Source of the DNA: Microglena sp. YARC
Lineage: Eukaryota; Chlorophyta; Chlorophyceae; Chlamydomonadales; Chlamydomonadaceae
Direction: 5' to 3'
Assembly (NCBI GenBank): GCA_022414725.1
Contig: CM039466.1
Coordinates: forward strand, 9,957,527-10,021,526
Length of the DNA stretch: 64,000 nt
Made by a program: the position numbers and the translations under genes. The notes under the pieces were generated by a model. That model saw only the letters and a program-made list of their open reading frames with translations, had not been told where the DNA came from and made no database searches. How positions within the stretch are numbered: position 1 is the stretch's first letter; each line of letters begins with the position of its first letter. Shown here in pieces: positions 1 through 10,635 of the stretch.

Positions 1-180
1 TGTGGTGATCAGGGTTAACCTGCTCAGCATTTGCTAGATTCAATCTCCATCAAGGGCAGCTCAGAACGTATTCATAGAATGAAACGCCGTGGCGTGAATA
101 AGGACCCGTCTACGCGGTGGGAGCGTCTTCCTACCTCAACTGGACAAGCTAACCACGCTGTTACAACACCTGAACGTAAG

Positions 181-250
181 AGCGACTGAAGGGGAGTCAA
201 CCCCCGACTCTTCATCCTAAATCGACGCTCTACCCCACTAGACCAATTGT
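181..250 (-). pseudogene. Degenerate tRNA-like sequence (tRNA-Pro(AGG)-like or tRNA-derived SINE head)
   Basis: On the minus strand a D-arm-like GGTCTAGTGGGGTAGAGC is followed by an anticodon-loop-like TTAGGAT and a T-arm-like GGGGGTTGACTCCCC. The T loop is one base short of the canonical B box, the anticodon stem is mismatched, and I cannot pair an acceptor stem. The order and spacing are tRNA-like, but the gene looks broken, either by decay or by a base-call deletion in this indel-rich part of the window. It could also be the head of a tRNA-derived SINE. Confidence 0.35.
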
Positions 251-454
251 ATATTATGAAAGGCACGGTAGTTCATTACAGTATACAAGCATACAGTATG
301 GCACAGTATGCAAGCTATACACTTTACAATATACCAGATATCCATGATACAGTATGGTTAATACATATTACTAAGTATCCACCACGCACTGTTAGTCACG
401 GTCACAGCTATGGATTTGATTCGTTGTTGTTTGTAGACAATGTAACTTAGGGCA

Positions 455-720
455 TTGCAGACCAGTGCCAAAGCAGCTGCTGACCTGGTGCCTGAGGCAG
501 CTGCAGACCAGGTGCCTGAGGCAGCTGCTGACCAGGTGCCTGAGGCAGCTGCTGACCTGGTGCCTGAGGCAGCTGCAGACCAGGTGCCTGAGCAGGCTGC
601 AGACCCAGCGTGCCTGAGCAGCTGCTGACCAGGTGCCTGAGAGCTGCTGACCTGTGCCTGACAGCTGCAACCAGGTTCCTAGGCATCTGCTGGACCAAGA
701 TGCCTGAGGCAGCTCAGACC
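455..720. repeat. 24-bp tandem repeat, about 10 copies, decaying to the right
   Basis: The unit is close to GCAGCTGCTGACCAGGTGCC followed by TGAG, 24 bases. As it is a multiple of three, every frame stays open for a while and gives a repetitive peptide. Copies after about 600 carry single-base losses that break the periodicity. No gene context was seen, so I do not call it coding. Confidence 0.85.
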
Positions 721-1139
721 CGGTGTCAAGCCGCAGGCCAGTAAAGCTGAGCAGACTGAACTACCGCCTGCACTCCTCAGCTAAACCCAGGTCTGCAGCC
801 TGCCTCAGTCATTCCTGATGACATAGGATAACACACAGATCCAAAACAATCTAAAAACAACAAAACAACCAAACGACCCAAAAACAGACCACAAAACATT
901 ATCCCAAACAGGAAGCTGACCCTCAGAGCTTTTTTTTTCAAGAAGGGGCTTTCTGGTACGATCGGGATGTGTGTCGTTCAAAAAGTTGGTCCTTGTACGA
1001 TTTGGGTAGGGGCCCAAAGGCCCACCTGCCTGCGGCCCGAGGGAGGGGCGGGCGGCGGGAGGGGTCAGATAGTTAAAGGTTAGCCAAAAAGGTCCCACTT
1101 AGCAATCGCACTGGTGTCAAAAAAAAAACTCTGCTTACC

Positions 1140-1900
1140 TTAATTGTTAGCCTATGAGGCAATGGGAGGAATGAGGCCCATGCCGAGAAGGAGGAGCTGG
1201 GGTGTTTGTAAACGGCTGTGAATTTCTCGCTATCTGCATATTGAAACTGCAGGATTGTAAAAGGGGATGTAATAGAGAGTAGTGTCAAGGCAGCGGAATG
1301 AGTTGAAAGAGATGGATATGAAGGGATGGTAACAAAGGATTGGTAGTAACAGATGTGTCACAATGGGAAGGTGGTAAAGAGGTAGGTGGCGGCAATGGAA
1401 TGAATGAGGTTGAAAGAAGGAGGTGATATAAATGGAGTGCTAATCCAAAAGGGATTAGGTACCTGAGAGCTCAAACCAGAGAATGAAGAGCTGGGCTGTT
1501 TTGTGGATGACGGCGTGAAGTCTGCTATGCATATAGGGACAGGGCAGGATTGTCACAAGCGATATGGTAATAAGGAGTTCACAAGGGATGTGGCGACATA
1601 GGTATTGGAATGAGGTTGACAAGGAGGTGGATATGAAGGATGTGGAACAGGTTAGTACAGGAATGCCACAGATGGAGTTCGTTATAGCGTTGAGGTGGAA
1701 TCAATGCATGGCAAAAGGGGAGCGGGATGAGTTGAAAGAGGATGGCTATGAAGGAGTGGGCTAATCCAACAAGGGCATTAGGGCACACTGAGCTCAAACC
1801 AGGAAAGGGGTGAGGTTTATGAAGAAGCTGCGTAAGCTGCTACCTGCATATGGGCGTTGGTAATAGAGGAGTGGCATGGGGAAGACGGGCTATTTAGGAG
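1140..1900. repeat. Diverged tandem repeat of about 300 bp
   Basis: Two to three diverged copies share phrases such as AATGAGGTTGA, GGTGGATATGAAGGA, GCTCAAACCAG and AGGATTGT in the same order, starting near 1190, 1485 and 1790. No coding potential was recognised. Confidence 0.55.
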
Positions 1901-2480
1901 TCGTCTTGAAGACCGGCTGAGGCAAACTTAGTTCTGAAACGCAGTAAAAGTCTGCCTAGCTACACATTTGGCAAGCCCATTTTTTGTGGTGGGTAGTGGT
2001 GCGGTGTGGGTGGGGTGTGGTGGGGCTGGAGGGCATTTCTGACTAGTTTATCGGACCCATTCGACGCCATGCAAGCGACAGAATGCACGCGTTGCACACA
2101 CACAAATTATCTATCCCCCGTTCACAGCAAGTAGCGGTGAAAGCGGGCCATTAGCCAGTTTCAAATTCAAGTTTCTATGGAAAAACTATTGTGTACAAAT
2201 ACATAGGTGTACAAGTATCTGCATGTGTAACATGGGTGCATGGGGTGCAGTGGGTGTTGGAGTTTATCTAAAGCTTGGTAAAACACGCTTGATAAATCTA
2301 GAAACTAAGCTCAACAACCCTAAGTCCCCTAACTTTGTAAGATGCAAACGCCATTCAAACTGAATCCTAATGTCCTGGTTAGGTCGGATTACCCACTATC
2401 TGGGTAAATTCCAATTCACAAACTAAAATGATTACCTGTAACATAAATGGTTAACTTTATCTTAGTCAGATGCGGCATCA
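1900..2480. other. Non-coding stretch, nothing recognised
   Basis: Mixed-composition sequence with a short GGTGTGGTGGGG-rich patch near 1985-2030. I see no splice-bounded exon, RNA gene or clear repeat here. Confidence 0.5.
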
Positions 2481-3450
2481 TTATACCACCTTATCATATC
2501 TTGTTCATCTCAACGCACCTCATGATGAAGCCCATCACACCCCAAAATTAACTAAGCTTATCCAGACTGCGGCCACCATACGCCACCATATGATATCTTT
2601 TCATTTGACCACACCTTCATGATTGAACCCATTCACACCCCATTAAATAGTAACTTAACTAATCAGACTCCGGCACACCATACGCACCATATGATATCTT
2701 GTTCATTACACACCTTCATATGAAATCCCATTCACACCCCATAAATTGATAAACTAAGCTTAGTCAGACTGCCGCACCATATGCCACCATATAATATCTT
2801 GTTCATTGACACACCTTCATGATTGAATCCCATTCACACCCCAGAAATGGTAAACTTAAGCTTAGTCAGACTTCGCACCATTTATGCACCATATATATCT
2901 TGTTCATTTGACCACACTGTCATGACTGAACCCATTCCACACCCCATAAAATGGTAACTTAAACTAGTCATGACTGCGCACCATATGGCACATTATGATA
3001 TCTTGTCATTTGACACACCTTCATGAGAACCCTTCACACCCCTAAATGTAACTTAAGCTTAGTCAGACTGCCGCACCATATGACACCATATTTATATCTT
3101 TCATCTCAACGCACCTTCATGATGAAGCCCATTCCACACCCCATAAATGGTAACTTAAGCTTAGTCGACTGCCGGCACCATACGGCACATATGATATCTT
3201 TTCATTTGACACACCTTCATGATGAAAGCCCATTCATCAGCCCTCATAAATAGTAACTTAAGCTAGTCAGACTGCCCACATATGGCACTCATACTGATAT
3301 CTGTCATTGACACACCTTCATATGAAGCCCATTCACACCCATAAAGTAACTTAATGCTTCAGCAGACTGCCTCAGTACCATATGGCACCATATGATATCT
3401 TGTTCATTACATACCTTCAGGTGAAAGAGCCCACTCCCATGTCAACGCCA
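2480..3450. repeat. Satellite-like array of about 100-bp units, about 10 copies, indel-rich
   Basis: Each unit carries a CACCATATGATATCTTGTTC-like phrase, then ACACACCTTCATGATGAAGCC, CATTCACACCCCATAAA and GGTAACTTAAGCTTAGTCAG (these are separate landmarks). Copies differ mainly by single-base insertions or deletions rather than substitutions. The GGTAACTT...TAGTCAGACTGCCGGC part also occurs in the dispersed ATATGATATCAT element (family F), so the array probably grew from such an element. Confidence 0.85.
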
Positions 3451-3764
3451 CCTCATAGAAGCCCATTCATTATAATTGCAAAACACAGGATTCGAGCCAC
3501 CTCTTCCCGTGATAATAATTATTAATTGTTATTATTTGAATTATTTGGCTTTCTAGCACCTCTTCCACGGCAACGCACCCTTTATGGTGAAGCCCATCCT
3601 GTTTGTCGCGGAGACCCACTCCTGGGTGAAATTCCTTCACACACAAAAATGAAACAAGTCGTAAACTAAGCCTCAAGTTCAGCCACTCATTTCCCATACC
3701 AAACAAGAAGTATGACACCAATATTACAGCGCTGAGACAAGCGTGAGGGAACCAACGTAGACCA

Positions 3765-4000
3765 AAAAAACCAGACAAAAAAAAAAAAACAACCAAAAAA
3801 AAAAAAAAAAAACTATGAAAAAAAAAAAAACAAAAAAAACCTACTGGTAACATAACAACCACCCAAACCGTGAGCACAACCGTGAGAAAAACCGTTAGAC
3901 AACCACCAACCACAACCTGAGACAACCACAACCACCAACCGCAGACAACCGTGAGACACACCACAACCACCAACCGTGAGACAACGTGAGACAACTCTTG
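3765..4000. repeat. A-rich tract followed by AACCACCAACCGTGAG-type repeats
   Basis: Poly-A runs at about 3775-3840 are followed by variants of a CAACCACCAACCGTGAGA unit. On the other strand this is simple Val/Gly/Trp-like sequence with no support as protein. Confidence 0.6.
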
Positions 4001-4049
4001 GACAATCCTGAACTACACAAAAGACTAACAAAAACATATGTTCTATGGC

Positions 4050-4258
4050 AGCGTCCCACGACGAGAGATATTGGCGGAGGGTGTTGGCAGGAAGGAAAGG
4101 TGGCAACGATGGAGCTGACCGAAGCGAGTTAGTTACCGCGACGTGGCTGACGTGTCAGGCGGGCAAGAAATTTTTCGGTCGTCAAACGGACAACATGGGT
4201 AACCCTGGGGGCTCCCGCCCCCTTGAAAGAGGGGGCCCGCCAAAAAGGGCAGATTGAA
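4050..4258 (+). repeat. Dispersed family C element, copy 1, with GC-rich terminal hairpin
   Basis: About 200 bases beginning near TATTGGCGGAG and ending GGGTAACCCTGGGGGCTCCC, GCCCCCTTGAAAGAGGGGGC (hairpin). Related copies lie at 15046-15118 (end only), 21788-21966 and 23040-23235. The conserved core includes GTTAGTTA, TGGCTGACGTGTCAGG-like sequence, CAGACNGTCNGAC-like sequence and the terminal hairpin. No coding capacity. It could be a non-autonomous transposon. Confidence 0.65.
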
Positions 4259-4259
4259 G

Positions 4260-5015
4260 GACCGAAGCTACTAGGTCAGTTGGACACTGCCAACAGCCGC
4301 ACCTTCATGGTGAAGCCCATTCCCAGCATGGTCAGGGCCAGGCCCCATGTGATCTTGTTCATTTGAAACCAGGTGAATCTGCGAATGAAATAATCAGGGG
4401 AAACCAGGTAAAGCTCAGCAAATGAACTGCAAGGAGAGACCAGATGAAGCTCTGCAAATAAAAATGCTCAACAGGGAACTGGTGAGAGGGTGAGTTGTAT
4501 CGCATCGGGGGAAGTTCTTTGTTCCTTTCACCACCACCACCAACTCCAACCCAACCCTCTGCACCCACCACGCACCCCACCCGGCCACCGAACCTCATTC
4601 CAACCACCACCCCGACCACAGGCACCCACACCCACTACAAACCTCCAGCCCGCACCTACCCCATCGCACCCAATCAGCCCCGCCTACAACCCACAGTTCC
4701 TACGATAGATGGGATCTAAGCGTGGTATACAAATTATAACACGCAGAGGGACGGAAGACGGGAAATGGGAAAAACAGAAAACAATCAAGTCACCCACCTA
4801 CCCACCACAAAACAGACCTGAGACGGCCACCCCTGCCTGAAATCACGATCTGGGCCCCATCCTTGGGAAAAGGAAAAATCCCTCGAAAGCTACCTTGAAG
4901 ACACCACTTTCTGAAAAACGAAAAACAGCCCTGACGGCCCGCCTTGCTGAAAATCACCCGCCTGGGCTTGAGAAGTACAAATCTCTTGAAAGCTACTGAA
5001 GACCCTCTTTCTGAA
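4260..5015. other. Intergenic, CACC-rich low-complexity sequence
   Basis: Contains a CACCACC/CCCACC-rich stretch (about 4520-4690) and the sequence AATCCCTCGAAAGCTACC, which has a relative near 19940. Nothing coding is supported. Confidence 0.4.
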
Positions 5016-5400
5016 ACAACACTCCCTTTCTGAAACTCACAACAACACAAACACATTCTGAACACTTTGCAACCCATTCTGAAACTCACAACACCAAACC
5101 CACAAACACAACACAACTACAAAACACAACACCCCCTTTCTGAAACTCAAAACAACAGAACACCATTCTGAAACTCACAAAACTATTCTGAAACTCACAA
5201 ACAGCACAACACCAAAACTCGACAACAACATAAACACACAACTACAAAACAACACAAACAACACAAGCACCCCTTTTCTGAAACTCACAACGACAGAAAA
5301 AAACCATTATGAAACACCACCAAACTCATTCTGAACTCACAACACACAACGCCAAACTCACAACACAACACAAACACAACCACCCTCTTCTTTCTGAAAC
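5015..5400. repeat. CTTTCTGAAACTCACAACA-type irregular minisatellite
   Basis: Repeats of CTTTCTGAAACTCACAACAA with variable CACAAACACAAC spacers, irregular in length. No open frame of note. Confidence 0.7.
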
Positions 5401-5469
5401 AACCTTAACATCTCTGATATCCACTCCACCTCTCTTTACGCTGCCCTAGTAATTGCTTCATAACTAGGG

Positions 5470-5650
5470 TTCGGCCTCCTTTGTTAATATAATATTAGTG
5501 AATAAATAATATTATGCAATATTATATAATAAAAGTCGGACGAGCTGTCTCACCAGAATTTTGAATTTATTTGAAAAACTAATATTTTTGCTGACACTTA
5601 ATAAATATTTATTTAAATATTAGTTTTGCAAACGACTAATATTAGTTACC
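5470..5650. other. AT-rich segment with hairpin
   Basis: AT-rich DNA containing the inverted pair AAAACTAATATTT (about 5577) and AAATATTAGTTTT (about 5615), able to form a 13-bp stem. No gene seen. Confidence 0.45.
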
Positions 5651-5905
5651 GTCCCTATTCATAACACATCATGAGTGAGCCATGCATAATATGAGCCATC
5701 ATTTGTGTTATGTTACTATATATCTAGGGACCGGTATACCATATGATGTTGACCAAAGGCGAGTACGATATCATATGATATCATACAAATTGCAACATAT
5801 GATATTGTATATACATGGTAACTTTAGCCTAGTCAGACTGCCGGCATCATATGATATTGCATGATGACATGATATCATATGTTATCATATTGCCTATCCA
5901 TATAT
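5640..5905. repeat. Dispersed family F element, copy 1 (ATATGATATCAT-rich)
   Basis: Palindromic CATATGATATCATA phrases are arranged around GGGACCGGTATACCATATGA, GTACGATATCATATGATATC and TAGTCAGACTGCCGGCATCA. Related copies lie at about 15405-15575, 16895-17075 and 29955-30115. The copies share the order palindrome, GGCAGTC/GACTGCC, palindrome, CCGGT end, in either orientation. Probably a non-autonomous inverted-repeat transposon. Confidence 0.65.
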
Positions 5906-6700
5906 GTTATCACCAATTTAAGTTCAAAAGGCTCTGCTATCTCTCCACCTCCCTGGTGAGACTCCCCGTAATAAAGAACCTAGGGTGAACGGGATAACAT
6001 GCATGTGCAAACGGTGACGCACTGAGGGTTCCCACTATCTCACGCCTGTGGCACGGCATACTAATTTTCAATTTTTCAAACCTACGTGGATATGGTGAGT
6101 GCCACAACCCTGTGCCAGCTATCACCACCCCAAACAGGGAACAGGGTTGGTACGTGTGTGTGGCAATGCCACCTAGGCGGGGGCCTCCAGGCCACTGGGC
6201 TGGGCGCGCTCAATACTGGGAGCTCCTTGAAATCAGCAGCTGCACGTTGGAGTCACCTGAAGAAAAGAATTTGAAATTTAAATTTGAAATCTTGAAATTT
6301 GAAATTTTGAAATTGAGATTTGAAAATTGAAAATTGAAAAATTGTTAACGCCTTGCCACTGGGCGTGAAGTTGAAGAACTTTTCCTGTTTGCTTGATTGG
6401 GGAAGGTTACTGTGGGTTTTGCTTTCACAGACAGCTACTCACTTCGCCTGAGCTCGCGCACGACACGCAGCACCGTGCAGGATGAGTTTAAAGAAAGAAC
6501 CGGGGTTAGCAGTGTCTGTACGTAGCACTGTGTGCTTCTAGTACCTTCCTGGTGGTTGTCGTGGATGTGTGGCTGGGAGCTTTAACTAGTAGCTTTGGGG
6601 GGGCAAAAAAAATAAGAGCATATCGCGGGTGGGCAACCCCAAAGTCTGGGGGCCCAGCAAAAAAGACAACGAACAGCAACCCCAAAAGGCTCTAACGTAG
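5905..6700. other. Intergenic, no gene seen
   Basis: Contains a short AAATTTGAAATCTTGAAATT repeat patch (about 6265-6345) and otherwise unique sequence without splice-bounded open frames that I can support. Confidence 0.4.
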
Positions 6701-6835
6701 CAACCCCAAAACACCAAGCTACGTAATGCAGGTAATGGATACGTAATGCAGTACCTATGTAATGCTACGTAATGCAGGTGCCTACGGTAATGCTACGTAA
6801 TGCAGGTAATACGTAATGCAGTAACGTAGCAACTT
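6700..6835. repeat. TACGTAATGCAGG short tandem repeats
   Basis: Eight or so irregular copies of CTACGTAATGCAGGTA, with deletions. Confidence 0.75.
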
Positions 6836-7079
6836 TAAAGAAACTCCTGGTCACCTGAAAGCAGATTAATCAAACAGCGCGGCAATAATATCAAAACGAA
6901 AAACCATATCAGCAACCTCATAAAAAAATTGATGCAAAATAATCAAGTTGATGGAAAATCCCGCAGTAGTACCCTCCACCCACCCTCGCCACACCACCCC
7001 CTGGCCTTCTTTGCAACTCATGCAAACACAATCACACACACATGCACTGACGCACACTACACCATCCCACTCTGCACAC

Positions 7080-7219
7080 ACATATGTACCACCTCCATTA
7101 GAACACAGCACTTAGACCCCCCGCCCTCTCTCTCTTCCCACTCCATTAGAACACAGCACTTAGACCCCCCCCCCCCCCCCCCCCTCTCTCTCCACCTCCA
7201 TTAGAAACACAGCACTTAG

Positions 7220-7256
<37 letters not shown>

Positions 7257-7536
7257 CCCCCCCCCCCCCCCCCCCCCCCTCTCTCTCTCCACCCTCCATT
7301 AGAACACAGCACTTAGACCCCCCCTCCCCCCCCCCCCCCTCTCTCTCTCTCTCCTCCACCTCCATTAGAACACAGCACTTAGACCCCCCCCCCCCCCCCC
7401 CCCTCTCTCTCTCTCCACCTCCATTAGAACACAGCACTTAGACCCCCCCCCCCTCCCCCTCTCTCTCTCCACCTCCATTAGAACACAGCACTGAGACCCC
7501 CCTCTCTCTCCACCTCCATTAGAACACAGCACTTAG

Positions 7537-7579
<43 letters not shown>

Positions 7580-8160
7580 TCTCTCTCCACCTCCATTAGA
7601 ACACAGCACTTAGACCCCCCCCCCCCCCCCCTCCTCTCTCTCTCTCTCCACCTCCATTAGAACACAGCACTTAGACCCCCCCCCCCCCCCCCCCCCCCGC
7701 CCCACCCCCCCTCTCTCTCTCTCCACCTCCATTAGAACACAGCACTTAGACCCCCCACCCCACCCCACCCCCCTCTCTCTCTCCACCTCCATTAGAACAC
7801 AGCACTTAGACCCCCCCACCCCACCCCACCCCCCTCTCTCTCTCCACTTCCATTAGAACACAGCACTTGGACCCCCCCCACCCACCCCCTCTCTCTCTCT
7901 CCACCTCCATTAGAACACAGCACTTAGACCCCCCCCCCCCCCCCCCCCCTCTCTCTCTCCACCTCCATTAGAACACAGCACTTAGACCCCCCCACCCACC
8001 CACCCCACCCCACCCTCTCTCTCTCCTCCTCCATTAGAACACGGCACTTAGACCCCCACCCACCCACCCCACCCCACCCTCTCTCTCTCCACCTCCATTA
8101 GAAACACAGCACTTAGACCCCCCCACCCCACCCCCACCCCACCCTCTCTCTCCTCTCACA
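7080..8160. repeat. C-tract minisatellite, about 17 copies
   Basis: The unit is CCTCCATTAGAACACAGCAC plus TTAGA, then a C tract of 4 to over 40 bases, then CTCTCTCTCTCCA. The longest pure C runs lie near 7220-7280 and 7538-7578. Right-hand copies have CCCACCCCACCC instead of pure C. The matching minus-strand frames are poly-Gly plus SKCCVLME repeats and are artefacts of the unit. Confidence 0.95.
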
Positions 8161-8424
8161 ACACATATCATGCTCAGGAACAAACAATCCCCCCTCCCCC
8201 CACCCACCCCACCCCAACAGCGCCCCCTCTACAAGCATACTATCCCTCCCTACAATGCACGCACACATAGACCACCTTGAAAAGTAAACACAGCACTCAG
8301 ACTCTCCCCCCTCCCCCCTCCCCACACACTGACACACACATCATGCACACAAACACACGACCCCCCTCCCCCTCTACCCCACCAACACAAATGCCACTTC
8401 CAGACCGAGGTCTCACACTTCACC

Positions 8425-8640
8425 CAGGTAGTTCAAAGCATATCCTTGGCTCACCAATGAAAAGCTGCTTCCATCTGGCAACATGGGGCGGTTGATTCGG
8501 GTGGGCCGACTGACATCGCCCTTCTCGATGCCTCGGAACATCTGGCTTGACTGACATGGTTGCGAAAACATCGAATAGCATGAACGTTGTAAAAACGATC
8601 TGCGAGAATTGTTGGTGCACGTAACTGACAGTCGGTTTGC
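8425..8640 (-). CDS. Possible exon pair of an unidentified gene (weak)
   Basis: On the minus strand a frame reading GIEKGDVSRPTRINRPML continues to a clean donor TTTTCATTG|GTGAGC near 8450. An overlapping frame just upstream reads IVFTTFMLFDVFATMS, which has the look of a membrane helix (loosely like a late helix of P-type ATPases), after a CTCGCAG acceptor-like site. The two frames do not join without a shift. I have no flanking exons and cannot assign a function. Confidence 0.2.
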
Positions 8641-8925
8641 CCCACTGCGAGCATTGCCGCTGCCCGATCTGCTGCGGCTTTGGGATAGAGCCGATTGGTT
8701 CATGATGATTCGCGGGGTTAAAGCAGTGCCAGCAGGAAAAGCGCTACAATCGCTGAGTGCTGTTAATTGCCCGCTCGCAAGCGGCCAATTTGTGGCACGT
8801 GACACAGTGGTAATGAAGTGAGTATCGTACTGCCTGAATAAAATTGGCCGTGTGCCCGCGTGTGCCTGTATCAGCTGGTATGTGGCATTTGTGTGATAAT
8901 AAGAAGACGGCGAGCACCCCAAACT

Positions 8926-8967
8926 GCTGGCTAGAGCCATGTAACCAAGTTCAAGTTGAACTTTAAT
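8926..8967 (+). repeat. Dispersed family A module
   Basis: Contains GCTGGCTAGAGCCATGTAAC and CAAGTTCAAGTTGAAC. The module consensus is GCAGCC...GCTGGCTGAAGC, then CATGTAACCAAGTTCAAGTT. Other copies: about 10236, 12915, 15727, 20851, 21333, 24088 and 58965 on the plus strand and 30809-30870 on the minus strand. Confidence 0.7.
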
Positions 8968-9189
8968 GATAGAGTTCAAGTTCATGTTCAAGTTCAAAAT
9001 GAGCAACGTGTGATTTTTCAATGCAGAGATGAAGCCCTTTTCAGTGCGAGACTAAATTATTAGAATCCGATTTCCCGAACCGAGAACATTCTGCATACGG
9101 TATCTAAGGATGTCAAAAGTACGATTTTTGAATTCCGGTGCAATTACTTAAACTTCTGACCTCTGAATTACTCGTCTAATAACGTGCCT

Positions 9190-9275
9190 GGCCTCTAGAT
9201 CCATGATTTGTTGGACCACACGACCACACTGACGGATGGCAATTGGCGAATTTGGAAAATGAAGTACGACATCAG
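9190..9275 (+). pseudogene. Possible Ty1/copia Gag remnant (weak)
   Basis: The translated stretch LTDGNWRIWKMKYDISL resembles the start of copia-type Gag/UBN2 domains, where an NW/NY..W pattern is usual. Nothing else of a copia element is visible around it, so chance resemblance is possible. Confidence 0.2.
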
Positions 9276-9446
9276 TTTGCCACACAGCACTGTTTTCGTT
9301 AAGCCCTTTTCTGCTTTTTATTTGTATTTTCTAAGTTTACCTCCTGGGGCAGGTTCTGAGGGGTATTTTGGCAAAAGCCCCACTGTTATAAAACTGCCCA
9401 GCTGCTCAGGCGGTCTCGGCATTTATTTTCGCTGAGTACAGCTGAC

Positions 9447-9632
9447 CAGGGTACTACTTCTTTCAAATTGGTCAGCGCTTAAAGCGCACAAACGTCAAAT
9501 TGGTCAGCGCTGTTTAGAGCAAAAAGCGCAAAAACTGCACGCTGAGTCCACAGGGGGTTGAAAAAACTGCGCGAAACGCACAGAGGGGCTAAAAAAGGCA
9601 GCGCACAACCACGCGCGCTTTGTAGTACCCTG
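9447..9632. mobile_element. Short hAT-like MITE with 8-bp target duplication (family G, copy 1)
   Basis: The element starts CAGGGTACTAC and ends GTAGTACCCTG, perfect 11-bp terminal inverted repeats. It is flanked by the identical octamer CAGCTGAC at 9439-9446 and 9633-9640. CAGGG termini and an 8-bp duplication are the hallmarks of hAT elements. At 186 bp it has no coding capacity. The interior is rich in GCGC-type words and repeats TCAAATTGGTCAGCGCT. Diverged relatives lie at about 14450-14605 and 27840-28020. Confidence 0.85.
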
Positions 9633-9768
9633 CAGCTGACAATGTATGTAACCATTTTGTCCTCCTCAGCCCTTCTGAGGGGTACTTTGCCTAAACCCTC
9701 ACTGTTTTAAAACTGTCCAGCTGCTCCGGTGCTACATGTTCTCGGCATTGTTTCGCTCGGTTTGTATG

Positions 9769-9895
9769 TATGTTACAGTCCAGGGGTAGGCCAAATAGGC
9801 TAAAGGGACTTGCCCAACCGTATAGGAAGGGCTTAAAAAGAACAAGCACTGATGAATTGAGCCCCAAACAATCGGGGTCCCTGAGTTCGTGCTAC
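9769..9895 (+). repeat. Dispersed family B element (full-length-like copy)
   Basis: Reads GTTACAGTCCAGGGGTAGGC, CAAATAGGCTAAAGGGACTT, GCCCAACCGTATAGGAAGGG, CTTAAAAAGAACAAGCACTG in order and ends near GAGCCCCAAACAATCG. Other copies: minus strand at 13706-13797, 28797-28855, 37664-37775 and 49361-49425; plus strand at 43040-43135; partial near 18640, 48812 and 59265. No coding capacity; a short interspersed element of unknown class. Confidence 0.75.
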
Positions 9896-10307
9896 AGTGA
9901 TAATTTAATTATACAATAACATGTCGTACAATAAACATGATAACTGTAAATATTACACGATGTCAGTTCACGCTATCATACTTTATCATACGATATCGTG
10001 CTTGTTTGCCCTAAGTTTAATGTATCCTTAATCGACATTCATTGATGTGCAATACAGAGTGGGAAGGCCACGAGGGATGGCCTCTGTTCATCAATGAATG
10101 TATTAAGAGATTGGATCAATACTATTTCGATAATACCGGGTACTGTTTTAAATTTACAGGTAACTGCCGAACGTAAATAAGTTCAAGTCCTCAATTTTGT
10201 TCGCGTTTACATTGTTTTTGTTACTGCTGAAGACTGCAGGCAGCCAAATTGCTGACTGAAGTTTAAGTTCACTTCTCATAGCACCACTGTTCCTCCTAAC
10301 AGGCAAT

Positions 10308-10470
10308 TATATATCCCGAGACGCATGAATCTACGTAGGGATGTGTCCCGAGACGCATGAATCTACGTAGGGATGTATCCCGAGACGCATGAATCTACGT
10401 AGGGATGTATCCCGAGACGCATGAATCTACGTAGGGATGTATCCCGAGACGCATGAATCTACGTAGGGAT
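10308..10470. repeat. 32-bp tandem repeat, 5 near-identical copies
   Basis: The unit is CCCGAGACGCATGAATCTAC plus GTAGGGATGTAT. Copies are almost identical, so the array is young. There are no variable spacers, so it is not CRISPR-like. Confidence 0.95.
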
Positions 10471-10635
10471 GTGAGTGCTAGGGTAGCAAAACCAAAATCT
10501 AAGACTGTTCAATCCTTCCACTTTTGGCAATACCAGTGATTCTTGTTTAGCTTCCCGATTGGCTTTTTTAGCTTCCCGATCGGTTTGACCAGTTAGCATT
10601 TCTGTTGCTTGTTGTGTTACTTTTTCTGTCTATAT

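Noticed and set aside
7216..8337. Gly-rich minus-strand frames with SKCCVLMEVE repeats
   Set aside because: Direct translation of the C-tract minisatellite.
10308..10470. CRISPR-like array of 32-bp repeats
   Set aside because: Units are contiguous with no variable spacers and the context is eukaryotic.
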